Positions 50,555-59,542 are shown, counted from the stretch's first letter. The stretch: DNA of 64,000 nt from DASSSY01 sp035708205 (GCA_035708205.1 DASSSY010000003.1:179781-243780), one strand, 5' to 3'. Numbers and translations: made by a program. Notes: generated from the sequence alone by a model not told the origin.

Positions 50555-50623
50555 GACAAATGACTAATCTTTTTTATTGATACAAAGTTAAAAATAATAA
50601 TTGGAAATATCCAATTAAAAAAT

Positions 50624-50929
50624 TTAGGCAATCGCCTGAATTTTAATTCTGGTCAAATACTGACGATGACCATTCATCTTCTGGTAACCCTTACGGCGCT
50701 TTTTCTTGAAGATGATAACCTTATCACCTTTCAGATGGTCCAGGATCTCAGCCTTTACTTTGACGGCGCTGACCGCGCTGCCAACAGCAATATTACCGTT
50801 GTCAATGGTCATCAATACCTGGTCAAACTCTACACTATCTCCTGCATTACCGGCCAAGCGGTTAACATATATTTCATCATTTTCGCCAACTCTGAATTGC
50901 TGGCCGGCGATAGTAACTACTGCAAACAT
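50624..50929 (-). CDS. rplU: 50S ribosomal protein L21
   Basis: 101 residues, with MFAVVTIAGQQFRVGENDEIYV at the N-terminus and the rRNA-binding KVIIFKKKRRKGYQKMNGHRQ near the C-terminus. It heads the rplU-rpmA-(histone-like) cluster and is preceded by a clear promoter. Confidence 0.97.
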   Translation of the reverse strand: MFAVVTIAGQQFRVGENDEIYVNRLAGNAGDSVEFDQVLMTIDNGNIAVGSAVSAVKVKAEILDHLKGDKVIIFKKKRRKGYQKMNGHRQYLTRIKIQAIA

Positions 50930-50946
50930 GCTCCAAAAATTTTGCG

Positions 50947-50977
50947 CAAAATTAAATCTCTTTTCCCAAACGACAAA
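50947..50977 (-). promoter_or_regulatory. rplU promoter
   Basis: TTTG (-33 element) and TAATTTTG (-7 box) with exactly 19 bp between them on the minus strand, an excellent match to the Bacteroidota consensus, 17 bp before the rplU start. Confidence 0.75.
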
Positions 50978-50989
50978 ATTAAATAATCA

Positions 50990-51442
50990 CTATTCTGATC
51001 TTGGCCCGTATTTTTTGAAAACCGCCAGGGTATTTTCGCCCTTCATCAACAGCAAACGGCCGTCATGATCCATTGCGGCATGGTCACAATTCAGCAAAAC
51101 AAACGTGACCCTGGTCTCTGTCCTGCTGCCCACGGCGCAATACATCTTCGTGGACAGCAACCGGGAAAAACGCAGCTCGTCCCTGCTTTGGGCGTAGCGC
51201 CCCCCGTAGCCGTTACAACCGCCGAAACCATATACCTCGTTGCTGGTATCGCTGAAATTAAGCGTTACCGGCTTTACCAGTTCCTTTTCCGGCTTAAAGC
51301 CAATGATGGAATCGAGCTGCCAGCTGGTGCCGGACAATGACGCCACCGGCGGCGTTTTATCCGTTGAGGCCTTCCGCGCTCCCGGTTTAAACATTGAGCA
51401 GGACATTAATAATAACAATGGGGCTAATAACAAGTAACGCAT
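50990..51442 (-). CDS. META-domain lipoprotein
   Basis: 150 residues. Lipobox LLMSC gives Cys15. The META/HslJ-like domain covers about 35-145, with LSGTSWQLDSIIGFKPE, NEVYGFGGCNGYGGRYA and LSTKMYC as hallmark pieces. These small envelope proteins are stress-related in several bacteria (HslJ in E. coli affects novobiocin resistance), but the molecular role is unknown. It is divergent from rpe. Confidence 0.82.
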   Translation of the reverse strand: MRYLLLAPLLLLMSCSMFKPGARKASTDKTPPVASLSGTSWQLDSIIGFKPEKELVKPVTLNFSDTSNEVYGFGGCNGYGGRYAQSRDELRFSRLLSTKMYCAVGSRTETRVTFVLLNCDHAAMDHDGRLLLMKGENTLAVFKKYGPRSE

Positions 51443-51548
51443 TTTCTTAAAATTTTATTTTATGCAAATGTACAGCCTTTCCTGGTCTTCTTCCCAAAAG
51501 AAATCGAAAACATATCCTTACTTTTGCAGAAAATAAATAGCACAAATC

Positions 51549-52196
51549 ATGCCACTTATCGCGCCATCGCTCCTGTCCGCGAACTTCTTAGAACTATCTG
51601 CCGAGATCAAAATGATCAATGAAAGCGCGGCCGACTGGTTCCACCTGGATGTCATGGACGGCCGCTTCGTGCCCAACATCAGCTTCGGGCTCCCGGTGAT
51701 CGCCGCTATCAATAAAGAGGCGAAAAAGCCGCTGGACGTGCATTTGATGATCGTTGAGCCGGAAAAATATATTACCGCGTTCGCAAAAGCAGGCGCCACG
51801 CACCTGACCGTTCATATCGAAGCCTGCCCCCATCTGCACCGCATCCTCCAGGTGATCCATGCCGAGGGCATGCAGGCGGGCGTGGCGCTTAATCCGCATA
51901 CACCGGTATCTTCTCTTGAAGATATCATTAAGGACATTGACATTGTTTGTATGATGAGCGTCAACCCGGGCTTTGGCGGGCAGAAATTCATTCCGCACAC
52001 CTTAACCAAGATCGCGCAGCTCAGGAAATTAATTACCGCTACGGACAGCAGGGCATTGATCGAAATCGACGGGGGCGTCACGGAAAATAACGCCGCCGGA
52101 ATTATCGCTGCCGGCGCCGACGCGCTCGTTGCCGGCAATACGGTTTTCAGCGCCGCCGATCCCGCGGGAATGATCAAGGCCCTGAAAGCCACCTGA
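51549..52196 (+). CDS. rpe: Ribulose-phosphate 3-epimerase
   Basis: 215 residues, TIM barrel of normal length. N-terminal IAPSLLSANFLELSAEI, the metal-binding LDVMDGRFVPNISFG and DVHLMIVEPEKYI, MSVNPGFGGQKFIPHTL and the catalytic Asp in EIDGGVTENNA are all present. It interconverts ribulose-5-phosphate and xylulose-5-phosphate in the pentose phosphate pathway. It stands alone and ends at a strong terminator. Confidence 0.97.
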   Translation: MPLIAPSLLSANFLELSAEIKMINESAADWFHLDVMDGRFVPNISFGLPVIAAINKEAKKPLDVHLMIVEPEKYITAFAKAGATHLTVHIEACPHLHRILQVIHAEGMQAGVALNPHTPVSSLEDIIKDIDIVCMMSVNPGFGGQKFIPHTLTKIAQLRKLITATDSRALIEIDGGVTENNAAGIIAAGADALVAGNTVFSAADPAGMIKALKAT

Positions 52197-52228
52197 TAAA
52201 AATCCAGCGATTGTTGCCTCAAAATAAA

Positions 52229-52258
52229 AGGGCCGCGTATGGCATCATACGCGGCCCT
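52229..52258. terminator. Terminator of rpe, shared with convergent gene
   Basis: 13-bp perfect stem AGGGCCGCGTATG/CATACGCGGCCCT with a 4-nt loop. Confidence 0.8.
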
Positions 52259-52286
52259 TACGTTTCCTTAAAATCCATAATACTCG

Positions 52287-53114
52287 TTACCAGCGCTCGC
52301 TTTTCCAGCCAAAAGAAAAAGGCATCAGCGCTATACCCACCGAAAACATCGAGGAAGTGCTCATCTGGATATGGCTGTCCACCGGCATGCTTTCCATCCC
52401 GGCATCGTCCGAATATACATCCATCACCTTTGCCGCTCCCGGCATATAGCTCAGGCGGATTTTCCATTCAATGGCCGCAAAAATGCCGATCTCGGCATGC
52501 ACAAACGGCCGTATGCCGAATTTCATTCCCCGGAGATCCCCGAAGTTAGTGCCATACAGCACCGGGCTTAAACCGGCGCCCAGCGTGAAAGAGGTCCGGT
52601 AAGACTTATCAAAAAGCGCTTCTCCCCCGGTTTTATAATCCAGGGTCAGCGGCACGGCCAAATCTCCAATCCCCAGCGTATAATCATATTCTGAGAGGTT
52701 ACTGTTACTGGTCTTTACCGGCCCCATTTCATAATGGAATATATAGCCCGTGGGATTAACATTAAACACAACGCTGCTATTCGGGGTTACGTCAAACAAA
52801 TGAAAATAAACGTCAGCGCCAAACTGGAACCCGTGCACATCAAAGCCCCGGGAAATGGTATTGCTGCCGACAATATTTCCCGAACCATCGATTGTCGCGT
52901 AGCTATGGCTAAAATCAACAGAGCTGAAAGCCATGCCCAAACTAATGCCATAGCTCAAATAGGATTTGACGCTTTTCCCTTCCGCACGCCGTTTCTCAAA
53001 CCTGGAATAGGATTGAAGAAAAGAGTTTACCTGTGCCACCGCCGGTATTGCAGACCATAAAAAAGCCGTCAGCGCGAGCCCGGCGAATCTCTTAACGGAT
53101 AAAGTTATATGCAT
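52287..53114 (-). CDS. Outer-membrane beta-barrel protein, function unknown
   Basis: 275 residues from the ATG at 53114, chosen because the signal peptide (LALTAFLWSAIPAVAQ) begins there. The mature protein is rich in alternating aromatic and polar residues (FQFGADVYFHLFDV, YIFHYEMGPVKTSN) and contains FTLGAGLSPVLYGTNF and FAAIEWKIRLSYMPGA. It ends in Trp after FSFGWKSERW, compatible with a porin-like barrel. No family was identified. It lies alone, convergent with rpe. Confidence 0.65.
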   Translation of the reverse strand: MHITLSVKRFAGLALTAFLWSAIPAVAQVNSFLQSYSRFEKRRAEGKSVKSYLSYGISLGMAFSSVDFSHSYATIDGSGNIVGSNTISRGFDVHGFQFGADVYFHLFDVTPNSSVVFNVNPTGYIFHYEMGPVKTSNSNLSEYDYTLGIGDLAVPLTLDYKTGGEALFDKSYRTSFTLGAGLSPVLYGTNFGDLRGMKFGIRPFVHAEIGIFAAIEWKIRLSYMPGAAKVMDVYSDDAGMESMPVDSHIQMSTSSMFSVGIALMPFSFGWKSERW

Positions 53115-53256
53115 TGGAATAAAAAATTTTGCGCAAAGTATATTTTTTATACAAAAATTCAAATGTTTTGCCAAAAATATTTAAATATTATGTCCGGAAG
53201 CGTAAGCCCGGCAATCGGCTATTGGCATGGCCTCCCGCAGGGTAAAAATAAAAATG

Positions 53257-53298
53257 GCGGGAACAGGGGCGGCCCGGAAGGTCAGCCCCTGTTCCCGC
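53257..53298 (-). terminator. Terminator of the second outer-membrane protein gene
   Basis: 14-bp perfect stem GCGGGAACAGGGGC/GCCCCTGTTCCCGC, followed on the minus strand by CATTTTTATTTTT. Confidence 0.85.
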
Positions 53299-53315
53299 TC
53301 AATAAAAAACCCTCG

Positions 53316-53978
53316 TTAAAACCGGTAGCCAATGCTTAAAGTGCCCTGGCCGGTAGCATTGATCGGATGATTATAAACCGTCTTATTACCGTCAATGGTC
53401 TGGGCTTCATGGTCGATATACCGCACGCCGAGGCCCGCGGAAACCCCGATATTAAACGCCGGGGTGATCTGGAAATTAACATAATTATTAACCAAAATGC
53501 CCAGGCGGAACACCCGGTTTTTAAAGTGCTCCGTATAATAGGTTTGCGTTAAGGGATTATATTGCGGCCGGTTGCGGTCGCTGCCGCCATAGCCAAACAT
53601 TAAGTTCGGGCCGATGGCATAGGTTACCGTCCTTTGCCCGAACGGATAAAATTTCAAGCCGGGCGTGAAGTAGAAATAACTGGAATAGCTGGCGTTATTG
53701 TAGTTGTAATTATAGTAATAGTCGTCATAGTAATCGGCCAGCAGAACCGAGAACGGCAGCACCAGGCCGATTTTTTTATCGGCGCTAATAATACGTTCAT
53801 AGCTGATCCCCGGTCCCACACCGATATCCATGGCCTTGACCGGGCTAAACCGGATAATGTTATCGCCGTAAACTTTTTTCGGATGCTGCTCATCCTTCTG
53901 ATCTTTTGCGGATTTAGCCTGTACCGCCATGCCGCCCGACAATAATGCCAGTCCGAGCGTAAAGAGTTGTTTCGTCAT
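53316..53978 (-). CDS. Outer-membrane beta-barrel protein, function unknown
   Basis: 220 residues. A signal peptide ends near residue 21 (GGMAVQAKS). The rest alternates in barrel fashion (IRFSPVKAMDIGVGPGISYERII; NNASYSSYFYFTPGLKFYPFG; YAIGPNLMFGYGG) and ends with Phe (LSIGYRF), the typical barrel-terminal aromatic. A Tyr-Asn-rich stretch (DYYDDYYYNYNYNN) marks an exposed loop. It resembles the outer-membrane beta-barrel (OMP_b-brl) group, which has no fixed function. It is separate from the preceding barrel gene. Confidence 0.7.
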   Translation of the reverse strand: MTKQLFTLGLALLSGGMAVQAKSAKDQKDEQHPKKVYGDNIIRFSPVKAMDIGVGPGISYERIISADKKIGLVLPFSVLLADYYDDYYYNYNYNNASYSSYFYFTPGLKFYPFGQRTVTYAIGPNLMFGYGGSDRNRPQYNPLTQTYYTEHFKNRVFRLGILVNNYVNFQITPAFNIGVSAGLGVRYIDHEAQTIDGNKTVYNHPINATGQGTLSIGYRF

Positions 53979-54029
53979 AGTATTTAAAATTATTGATTAA
54001 ACTGAAATATGGCCGGGCCGGAACAGTCG

Positions 54030-54434
54030 TCATTGAACATCGAACCACACCGGCCTGGTTTCGTTCCACGCGCCGTTGTAATTAATGGTCAGCTCCTCGC
54101 CGGCATCTATGGCTCTAACGGTCCTGATCATGATAATATTGTTGTCAAAGTCCATAAAATGTTCGCAATTGGCCGTATAGCTATGATTATATAAGGAAAT
54201 ATAGCCCCAGGCCACGCAGCATTGCCGGCTTTCCCAGCCCCATTCAAAGATGTAATCATGCAAAGCGGTCTGGTCCAGCAGCGTACGGGCTTCCGGCGGC
54301 ATGACCAGCACCGGGGAGATCTCAACCACCTCACCCTCACCCATCGCCGTTCGCGTAAACACGCCCAGCCCCTTGCCGGGAATCTCAAGAACGATCAAAC
54401 GGGGATGAACAAACAGCCGGTCTTCCTGACCCAT
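54030..54434 (-). CDS. SET-domain protein (putative lysine methyltransferase)
   Basis: 134 residues forming a minimal SET domain: GKGLGVFTRTAMGEGEVVEISPV at the N-terminal part, the pseudoknot region YISLYNHSYTANCEHFMD (the N-H-S motif that binds S-adenosylmethionine), and AIDAGEELTINYNGAWN at the C-terminus with the catalytic Tyr. No pre- or post-SET cysteines are visible. Short bacterial SET proteins are known to methylate histone-like or ribosomal proteins in a few cases. A histone-H1-like protein is encoded 4 kb away, but any link is speculation. Confidence 0.8.
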   Translation of the reverse strand: MGQEDRLFVHPRLIVLEIPGKGLGVFTRTAMGEGEVVEISPVLVMPPEARTLLDQTALHDYIFEWGWESRQCCVAWGYISLYNHSYTANCEHFMDFDNNIIMIRTVRAIDAGEELTINYNGAWNETRPVWFDVQ

Positions 54435-54564
54435 GGTCCTGGTATTTTTGCCGCAAAGCTAGGGAAATATTCCACCATGGCACAGCCGGACATCTCTAAA
54501 ATGCATACCCGCCAACGAAATCCGCAAAAAATAAAAATTCCCGGAAAAATTCCGGTTTTTCAGC

Positions 54565-54625
54565 TAACTTTGCCGCTGCACAGGCGGATTTGTTTATTGT
54601 TCGGCCTTCAAAGGAACTAATAAAC
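54565..54625 (+). promoter_or_regulatory. metH promoter and 5'-leader hairpin
   Basis: TAACTTTG -7 box at 54565-54572. A strong hairpin follows: GTTTATTGTTC (54592-54602) pairs with GAAC-T-AATAAAC (54614-54625), 11 bp with one bulge, loop 11 nt. The remaining leader to the ATG (about 105 nt) shows no S-adenosylmethionine or cobalamin riboswitch motif that I can recognise. Confidence 0.45.
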
Positions 54626-54732
54626 GTTTGAAAACATACCCTTTTATATTTTCCACACGTTTTATTGGTTCAATATTTTTTAACCGGAACAAGCGCCGAT
54701 GACGGGCTTTTCCTTAAAATTTATTGGATAAC

Positions 54733-55785
54733 ATGTCTATACAGGAAAGACTGCGAGAAGAGATCCTGGTCATTGACGGCGCCATGGGCACCATGATCCA
54801 GCAGCATAAGCTGGACGAGGCCGGCTACCGCGGCGAGCGGTTCAAAAGCTGGCACCGCGACCTAAAAGGCAACAACGACCTGCTGAGCCTTACGCGGCCC
54901 GGGATCATCCGGGACATCCACCTGGCCTACCTGGAGGCCGGCGCGGACATCATTGAGACCAACACCTTTAACGGCACGGCCGTCTCCCAGGCCGACTATG
55001 GCACCGAAAGCCTGGCTTATGAGCTCAATTACGAATCGGCCAGGATAGCCAGGTCCGCCGTAGAAGCCTTCATGCAGGGACCGGCACGGGAAAGCCGGCC
55101 CGCCAGGTACGTGGCCGGCGCCATCGGGCCGACCAACAAAACCCTGTCCCTTTCGCCAGATGTCAACAATCCCGGCTTCCGGGCGCTGACCTTTGACGAG
55201 CTGATGCTGGCCTATAAGGAGCAGGTCAGCGGCCTGGTGGACGGCGGCGTGGACCTCCTGCTGATCGAAACCATATTCGACACGCTCAATGCCAAGGCCG
55301 CCATCTATGCCGTCCAGGAATATTTTGAAGAGCAACAGCGCCCGCCCCTGCCCCTGATGATCTCCGGCACCATTACTGATGCCAGCGGCAGAACGCTGAG
55401 CGGCCAGACCCTGGAGGCCTTTTATATTTCCATCCAGCATGCCCGGCCTTTAAGCGTAGGCTTTAACTGCGCTTTAGGCGCGCAGGAGATGCGGCCGCAT
55501 ATCGAAGAGATCAGCAACCTGGCCCGGGCGGATTTCATTTCTGCCTATCCCAACGCCGGCCTGCCCAACGCCATGGGCGCCTATGACGAAACCCCGGAAA
55601 TGACCGCCGGCTTCATCAAGGACTGGGCGGAGCACCAATGGGTCAACATTGTCGGCGGCTGCTGCGGCACGACGCCCGCCCATATCCGCAAGATCAGGGA
55701 AGCCGTTACCGGCATAACGCCCCGCCAGAGACAGGAAGATCATTTATTGCAACAGAAAACCAGTGAGGAATGTCCACAAGATTAA
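54733..55785 (+). CDS. metH: Methionine synthase, homocysteine-binding module
   Basis: 350 residues from the ATG at 54733 (a TTG three codons upstream is unlikely). It is the N-terminal homocysteine S-methyltransferase barrel of MetH: VIDGAMGTMIQQHKLDEAGY, ETNTFNGTAVSQADYG, the first zinc Cys in VGFNCALGAQEMRPH and the Cys-Cys pair in VGGCCGTTPAHIRKI. It ends shortly after the barrel. The other MetH modules are encoded by the next gene, which overlaps by 16 bp in another frame, so the enzyme is made as two chains. MetF at 16.3 kb supplies the methyl donor. Confidence 0.92.
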   Translation: MSIQERLREEILVIDGAMGTMIQQHKLDEAGYRGERFKSWHRDLKGNNDLLSLTRPGIIRDIHLAYLEAGADIIETNTFNGTAVSQADYGTESLAYELNYESARIARSAVEAFMQGPARESRPARYVAGAIGPTNKTLSLSPDVNNPGFRALTFDELMLAYKEQVSGLVDGGVDLLLIETIFDTLNAKAAIYAVQEYFEEQQRPPLPLMISGTITDASGRTLSGQTLEAFYISIQHARPLSVGFNCALGAQEMRPHIEEISNLARADFISAYPNAGLPNAMGAYDETPEMTAGFIKDWAEHQWVNIVGGCCGTTPAHIRKIREAVTGITPRQRQEDHLLQQKTSEECPQD

Positions 55786-58451
55786 ACTTATCGGGCCTGG
55801 AGCCCCTGCATATCAGCCCCGAGGCCAATTTCATCAATATCGGCGAGCGCACCAACGTCACCGGTTCCCGAAAATTCGCCCGGCTGATCCGTGAAGGCAA
55901 TTTCGAAGAAGCGCTGTCCATTGCCCGCCAGCAGGTAGAAAACGGCGCGCAGGTCCTGGACATCAATATGGATGACGCCCTGCTCGATGGCGAAAAAGCC
56001 ATGACCGTCTTTTTAAATCTTCTCCAGGCGGAACCGGATATCGCCCGCATCCCCGTCATGATCGATTCCAGCAAGCCGGATATTCTCCTGGCCGGCCTGA
56101 AATGCGTCCAGGGGAAATGCATCGTCAATTCCATCTCCCTGAAAGAGGGCGAAGCGAAATTCATCCGGGAAGCCAAAGCCTGCCTCAGGTTCGGCGCAGC
56201 GGTCGTGGTCATGGCCTTTGACGAGCAGGGCCAGGCCGATACCCTGGAGCGCCGTATCGCCATCAGCGAAAGGGCTTACGGGATACTTACCGGGAAAGTA
56301 GGGTTCCCTCCTTCCGATATTATTTTCGATTTAAACATCTTCCCGATCGCCACCGGCATCGAGGAGCACAATAACTATGCCGTTGATTTTATCGAAGCGA
56401 CCAGGGCGGTTAAGGCAAAGCTGCCCGGCGTGAAGGTCAGCGGCGGCGTGAGCAACCTGTCCTTTTCTTTCCGGGGCAACGATACCGTGCGCGACGCGAT
56501 GCACGCCATCTTCCTGTATCATGCCGTCCGGGCGGGCATGGACATGGGCATTGTCAATGCCGGCCGCCTGCCGGTCTACGACGATATTCCCGCCGGCCTG
56601 CGGACTTTATGCGAGGGCGTTATCCTGAACCGGGATAAGGAGGCCACGGAAAAATTATTGGTCTTCGCCGAATCGGTAAAATCACAAGGCAAGAAAACAG
56701 AAAAAGACCTGGGCTGGCGGCGGCAACCCGTGGAGCAAAGGCTCAGCCACGCCCTGGTGAACGGGCTGGTGGAATTCATCGAAGCCGACACCGAAGAGGC
56801 GCGGCAGGCTTATGATAAGCCCCTGGACGTTATTGAAGGCCCTTTAATGGCGGGCATGAACGTTGTAGGCGACCTGTTTGGCAGCGGCAAAATGTTTTTG
56901 CCCCAGGTGGTCAAAAGCGCCCGGGTAATGAAAAAATCAGTGGCCTACCTGCTCCCCTTTATCGAGGAAGAGAAGCAAAAGCATCCGCGGGAGGCAAAGG
57001 AAAATACGCCTAAGATCCTGCTGGCCACCGTCAAAGGCGACGTGCATGATATCGGCAAAAATATTGTCGGGGTGGTCTTGTCCTGCAATGGCTACGAGGT
57101 TATCGACCTTGGCGTCATGGTACCGGCGGAAAAGATCCTGGATGAAGCCATTCGTCAAAAGGCCGACCTCATCGGGGTCAGCGGGCTCATCACCCCCTCC
57201 CTGGATGAAATGGTGCACGTGGCAGCGGAGATGAAAAGACGAGATCTCCGCCTGCCCCTGATGATCGGCGGCGCCACCACTTCCCGCATCCATACCGCCG
57301 TGAAGATCGAACCGGAATACGATAACGGCGTGGTGCATATCCAGGACGCCTCCAGGAGCGTTACCGCCGCCAGCCAGCTGCTCAATGCCAGCACCCGGCA
57401 AACATTCCTTGGCCGGACGCGAACGGAGTATGCCCGGCTGCGCGCGGATTTCGAAAAAAAACAGGGCGTCAAGGAATATATCCCTTATGAGCAGGCCTGC
57501 CGGCAGCCGGAGATCACCGACTGGTCCGGCTTTACTGCCGTCCGGCCACAGTTTACCGGCACGAAGGTCTTTAAAAAGGTCAGCCTTTCGGAGATCCGGA
57601 AGTTTATGGACTGGACGCCCTTTTTTATCGCCTGGGAGCTGCACGGCAAATTCCCGGCCCTCCTGGACGACGGGGTCGTTGGCAGGGAAGCTACCGGATT
57701 ATACCGGGATGCGCAGGAAATGCTGGACACCATCATTGCCGAGGAATGGCTGGAAGCCAACGGCGTGATCGGCTTCTGGCCGGCGGCCCGCACCGCACCG
57801 GACACGATAACCCTGTACCGCGACGACGGGCGGAAGCTGGAACAGCTGGAATCCCTGCGCCAGCAGATCAAAAAAGCCCCCGGCCAACCCTCCTTCTCCC
57901 TGTCCGACTTCATCGCCCCGCCGCTCCCGGGCAAGCACCAGCCCCGGGATTACATGGGGGCCTTCACGGTATCCGTTTCGGGCATTGAACCGCACATCAA
58001 GAGATACCTGGAAGATTATGACGATTACCATAAGATCATGCTCCAGGCCTTGTCCGACAGGCTTGTCGAATCCTTCGCCGAATGGCTGCACCACCAGGTC
58101 CGGAAAGAATACTGGGGCTACGCGCCGGACGAAGATCTAAGCCTGGAGGAGGTGATCAAAGAGCAATACCGGGGCATTCGCCCGGCGCCCGGCTACCCGG
58201 CCTGTCCCGACCATACCGAAAAGCGCAAGCTGTTCAGCCTGCTGAAGGCCACGGAGCATACCGGCACACAGCTCACGGAACACCTGGCCATGTACCCCGC
58301 ATCTTCGGTTTGCGGCTGGTATTTCAGCCATCCCCGGAGCCACTATTTCGGTGTCGGGAAGATCAGGGAAGACCAGCTCCGGGATTATGCCCGGCGAAAA
58401 GGCATGGCCGAAGAGGAATTGCGCAAATGGCTGAAGCCCAACCTGGCCTGA
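55770..58451 (+). CDS. metH: Methionine synthase, pterin/B12/activation modules
   Basis: 893 residues. Pterin-binding barrel (about 15-290, NFINIGERTNVTGSRKFARLI and MIDSSKPDIL), B12 cap (about 315-400), B12-binding Rossmann domain with the cobalt-ligand motif VKGDVHDIGKNIV (D-x-H-x-x-G, about 425) and GGATTSRIHTAVKI, and the C-terminal S-adenosylmethionine-dependent activation domain with ESFAEWLHHQVRKEYWGY and RPAPGYPACPDH. With the upstream gene it covers all MetH modules, cut cleanly at the barrel-barrel linker. It transfers methyl from methyl-THF to homocysteine through cobalamin. Confidence 0.94.
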   Translation: MSTRLNLSGLEPLHISPEANFINIGERTNVTGSRKFARLIREGNFEEALSIARQQVENGAQVLDINMDDALLDGEKAMTVFLNLLQAEPDIARIPVMIDSSKPDILLAGLKCVQGKCIVNSISLKEGEAKFIREAKACLRFGAAVVVMAFDEQGQADTLERRIAISERAYGILTGKVGFPPSDIIFDLNIFPIATGIEEHNNYAVDFIEATRAVKAKLPGVKVSGGVSNLSFSFRGNDTVRDAMHAIFLYHAVRAGMDMGIVNAGRLPVYDDIPAGLRTLCEGVILNRDKEATEKLLVFAESVKSQGKKTEKDLGWRRQPVEQRLSHALVNGLVEFIEADTEEARQAYDKPLDVIEGPLMAGMNVVGDLFGSGKMFLPQVVKSARVMKKSVAYLLPFIEEEKQKHPREAKENTPKILLATVKGDVHDIGKNIVGVVLSCNGYEVIDLGVMVPAEKILDEAIRQKADLIGVSGLITPSLDEMVHVAAEMKRRDLRLPLMIGGATTSRIHTAVKIEPEYDNGVVHIQDASRSVTAASQLLNASTRQTFLGRTRTEYARLRADFEKKQGVKEYIPYEQACRQPEITDWSGFTAVRPQFTGTKVFKKVSLSEIRKFMDWTPFFIAWELHGKFPALLDDGVVGREATGLYRDAQEMLDTIIAEEWLEANGVIGFWPAARTAPDTITLYRDDGRKLEQLESLRQQIKKAPGQPSFSLSDFIAPPLPGKHQPRDYMGAFTVSVSGIEPHIKRYLEDYDDYHKIMLQALSDRLVESFAEWLHHQVRKEYWGYAPDEDLSLEEVIKEQYRGIRPAPGYPACPDHTEKRKLFSLLKATEHTGTQLTEHLAMYPASSVCGWYFSHPRSHYFGVGKIREDQLRDYARRKGMAEEELRKWLKPNLA

Positions 58452-58517
58452 GGCTCACCGGAAAAGAAAAGTTGCATTTGACGGAAAAATAATTACCTTT
58501 GCAGCCCTTAACGACAC

Positions 58518-58604
58518 GGAGACGTGTCCGAGTGGTTGAAGGAGCACGCCTGGAAAGTGTGTATACGGGAAACTGTATCGCGAGTTCGAATCTCGCCGTC
58601 TCCG
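58518..58604 (+). tRNA. tRNA-Ser (GGA)
   Basis: 87-nt class II tRNA. Acceptor GGAGACG/CGTCTCC, anticodon loop CTGGAAA (GGA), long variable arm (TATACGGGAAACTGTA region) and T stem GCGAG/CTCGC. CCA is not encoded. Confidence 0.93.
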
Positions 58605-58606
58605 CG

Positions 58607-58636
58607 AAGAAGGTCTTCCTGTGAAGACCTTCTTTT
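58607..58636 (+). terminator. Terminator of tRNA-Ser
   Basis: 11-bp stem AGAAGGTCTTC/GAAGACCTTCT, 4-nt loop, then TTT, directly after the tRNA. Confidence 0.8.
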
Positions 58637-58687
58637 CGTATAGGCCCCCTGCTCTTCCGCTTTCATACCGTTATGCCATTCCTGGCC

Positions 58688-58838
58688 GGGAACTTTCATT
58701 TAGCGCTTATAGTTGCCAGGGAAAGAAAGAGGACAGCGGGAATACCATCCGCTTTCTTACCTGTTTTATCCATTTTACCATTGGCGTCTAATCTGTTTTG
58801 CCGCATCAACATTTCTGATACACTTCCCCTAAACTACC
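58688..58838. repeat. Rhs-array flank repeat, copy A
   Basis: About 150 bp, diverged copy of 62834-62975; both begin AACTTTCATTTAGCGCTT and share AAAGAAAGAGGACA, the CTGTTTTG segment, CATCAACAT and TGATACACT. It closes the array on the tRNA-Ser side. No gene is seen in 58637-58853. Confidence 0.7.
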
Positions 58839-58853
58839 ATTAAATTCATTAAA

Positions 58854-59540
58854 TTATTCTAGAAGTATGCTATTTAATTTGCCTGGAGGTATGCTATCGC
58901 CTAAATTATTTACGGTCATAATGATCAAATATATCTTTCGGTCTTTCTTAGTAAAGACTATTTCAAATGGAATGGATTCCTGCTCGTTTTTAGCTCCCCC
59001 ATATAGATCGAATGTATTTTCATCATTTAACTTAATTGCTATTTTGTTGCCAAAATAATAATAAGAAATTATACTATCACTGGATAGCATTGTTTTAAAT
59101 GAATTACCTACATAAGAAAGGCTAATGCTCTTTGCTTTTGGTGGTTTACCTATTTTATAACTGAATTCTGTATAATTCTCATTAATAGTAAGATAGCCTC
59201 CCGAATGAAGAGCAAGATCATTATTCATATGTGTATTGATATTCGCAAGAGAAAAATCATTTTGAACTGGAATTTTATAAATAAGTAAGCAATATTTTTG
59301 ATCTTTTCCATAATCAAATAAGGAAAACTGATTGCGCACACTACTATTATAATTCCAGGCATTCGATAATTCGGACATTTCTTCTCCATGAAAAAGATGT
59401 CTGTATTCTTCTATTGCAGCTTGAGAAGCTGGTTTCTGTTGATTTATTGCTGAAGAAATTTGAACAATCAGCTTGACAACAATAAATAACCCTATTATCC
59501 CTAAAATCAGATAGATTATATTAGAACGTTTAATTTGCAT
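58854..59540 (-). CDS. Putative membrane-anchored immunity protein
   Basis: 228 residues. One N-terminal transmembrane helix (about 9-30, IIYLILGIIGLFIVVKLIVQ) places the rest in the periplasm. The exposed part is beta-rich and PsbP-like in feel (QKYCLLIYKIPVQNDFSL, IKLNDENTFDLYGGAKN) but I recognise no family. Its start is 2 bp after the stop of the Rhs toxin tip, the normal position for a cognate immunity gene. Codon usage is AT-rich compared with the chromosome, as for other cassette genes. Confidence 0.65.
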   Translation of the reverse strand: MQIKRSNIIYLILGIIGLFIVVKLIVQISSAINQQKPASQAAIEEYRHLFHGEEMSELSNAWNYNSSVRNQFSLFDYGKDQKYCLLIYKIPVQNDFSLANINTHMNNDLALHSGGYLTINENYTEFSYKIGKPPKAKSISLSYVGNSFKTMLSSDSIISYYYFGNKIAIKLNDENTFDLYGGAKNEQESIPFEIVFTKKDRKIYLIIMTVNNLGDSIPPGKLNSILLE

Positions 59541-59542
59541 AA

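Noticed and set aside
54724..58451. metH broken by a frameshift
   Set aside because: The two genes meet at a domain linker, the second has its own ATG with a 16-bp overlap, and no homopolymer or missing segment is seen. It is a natural split.
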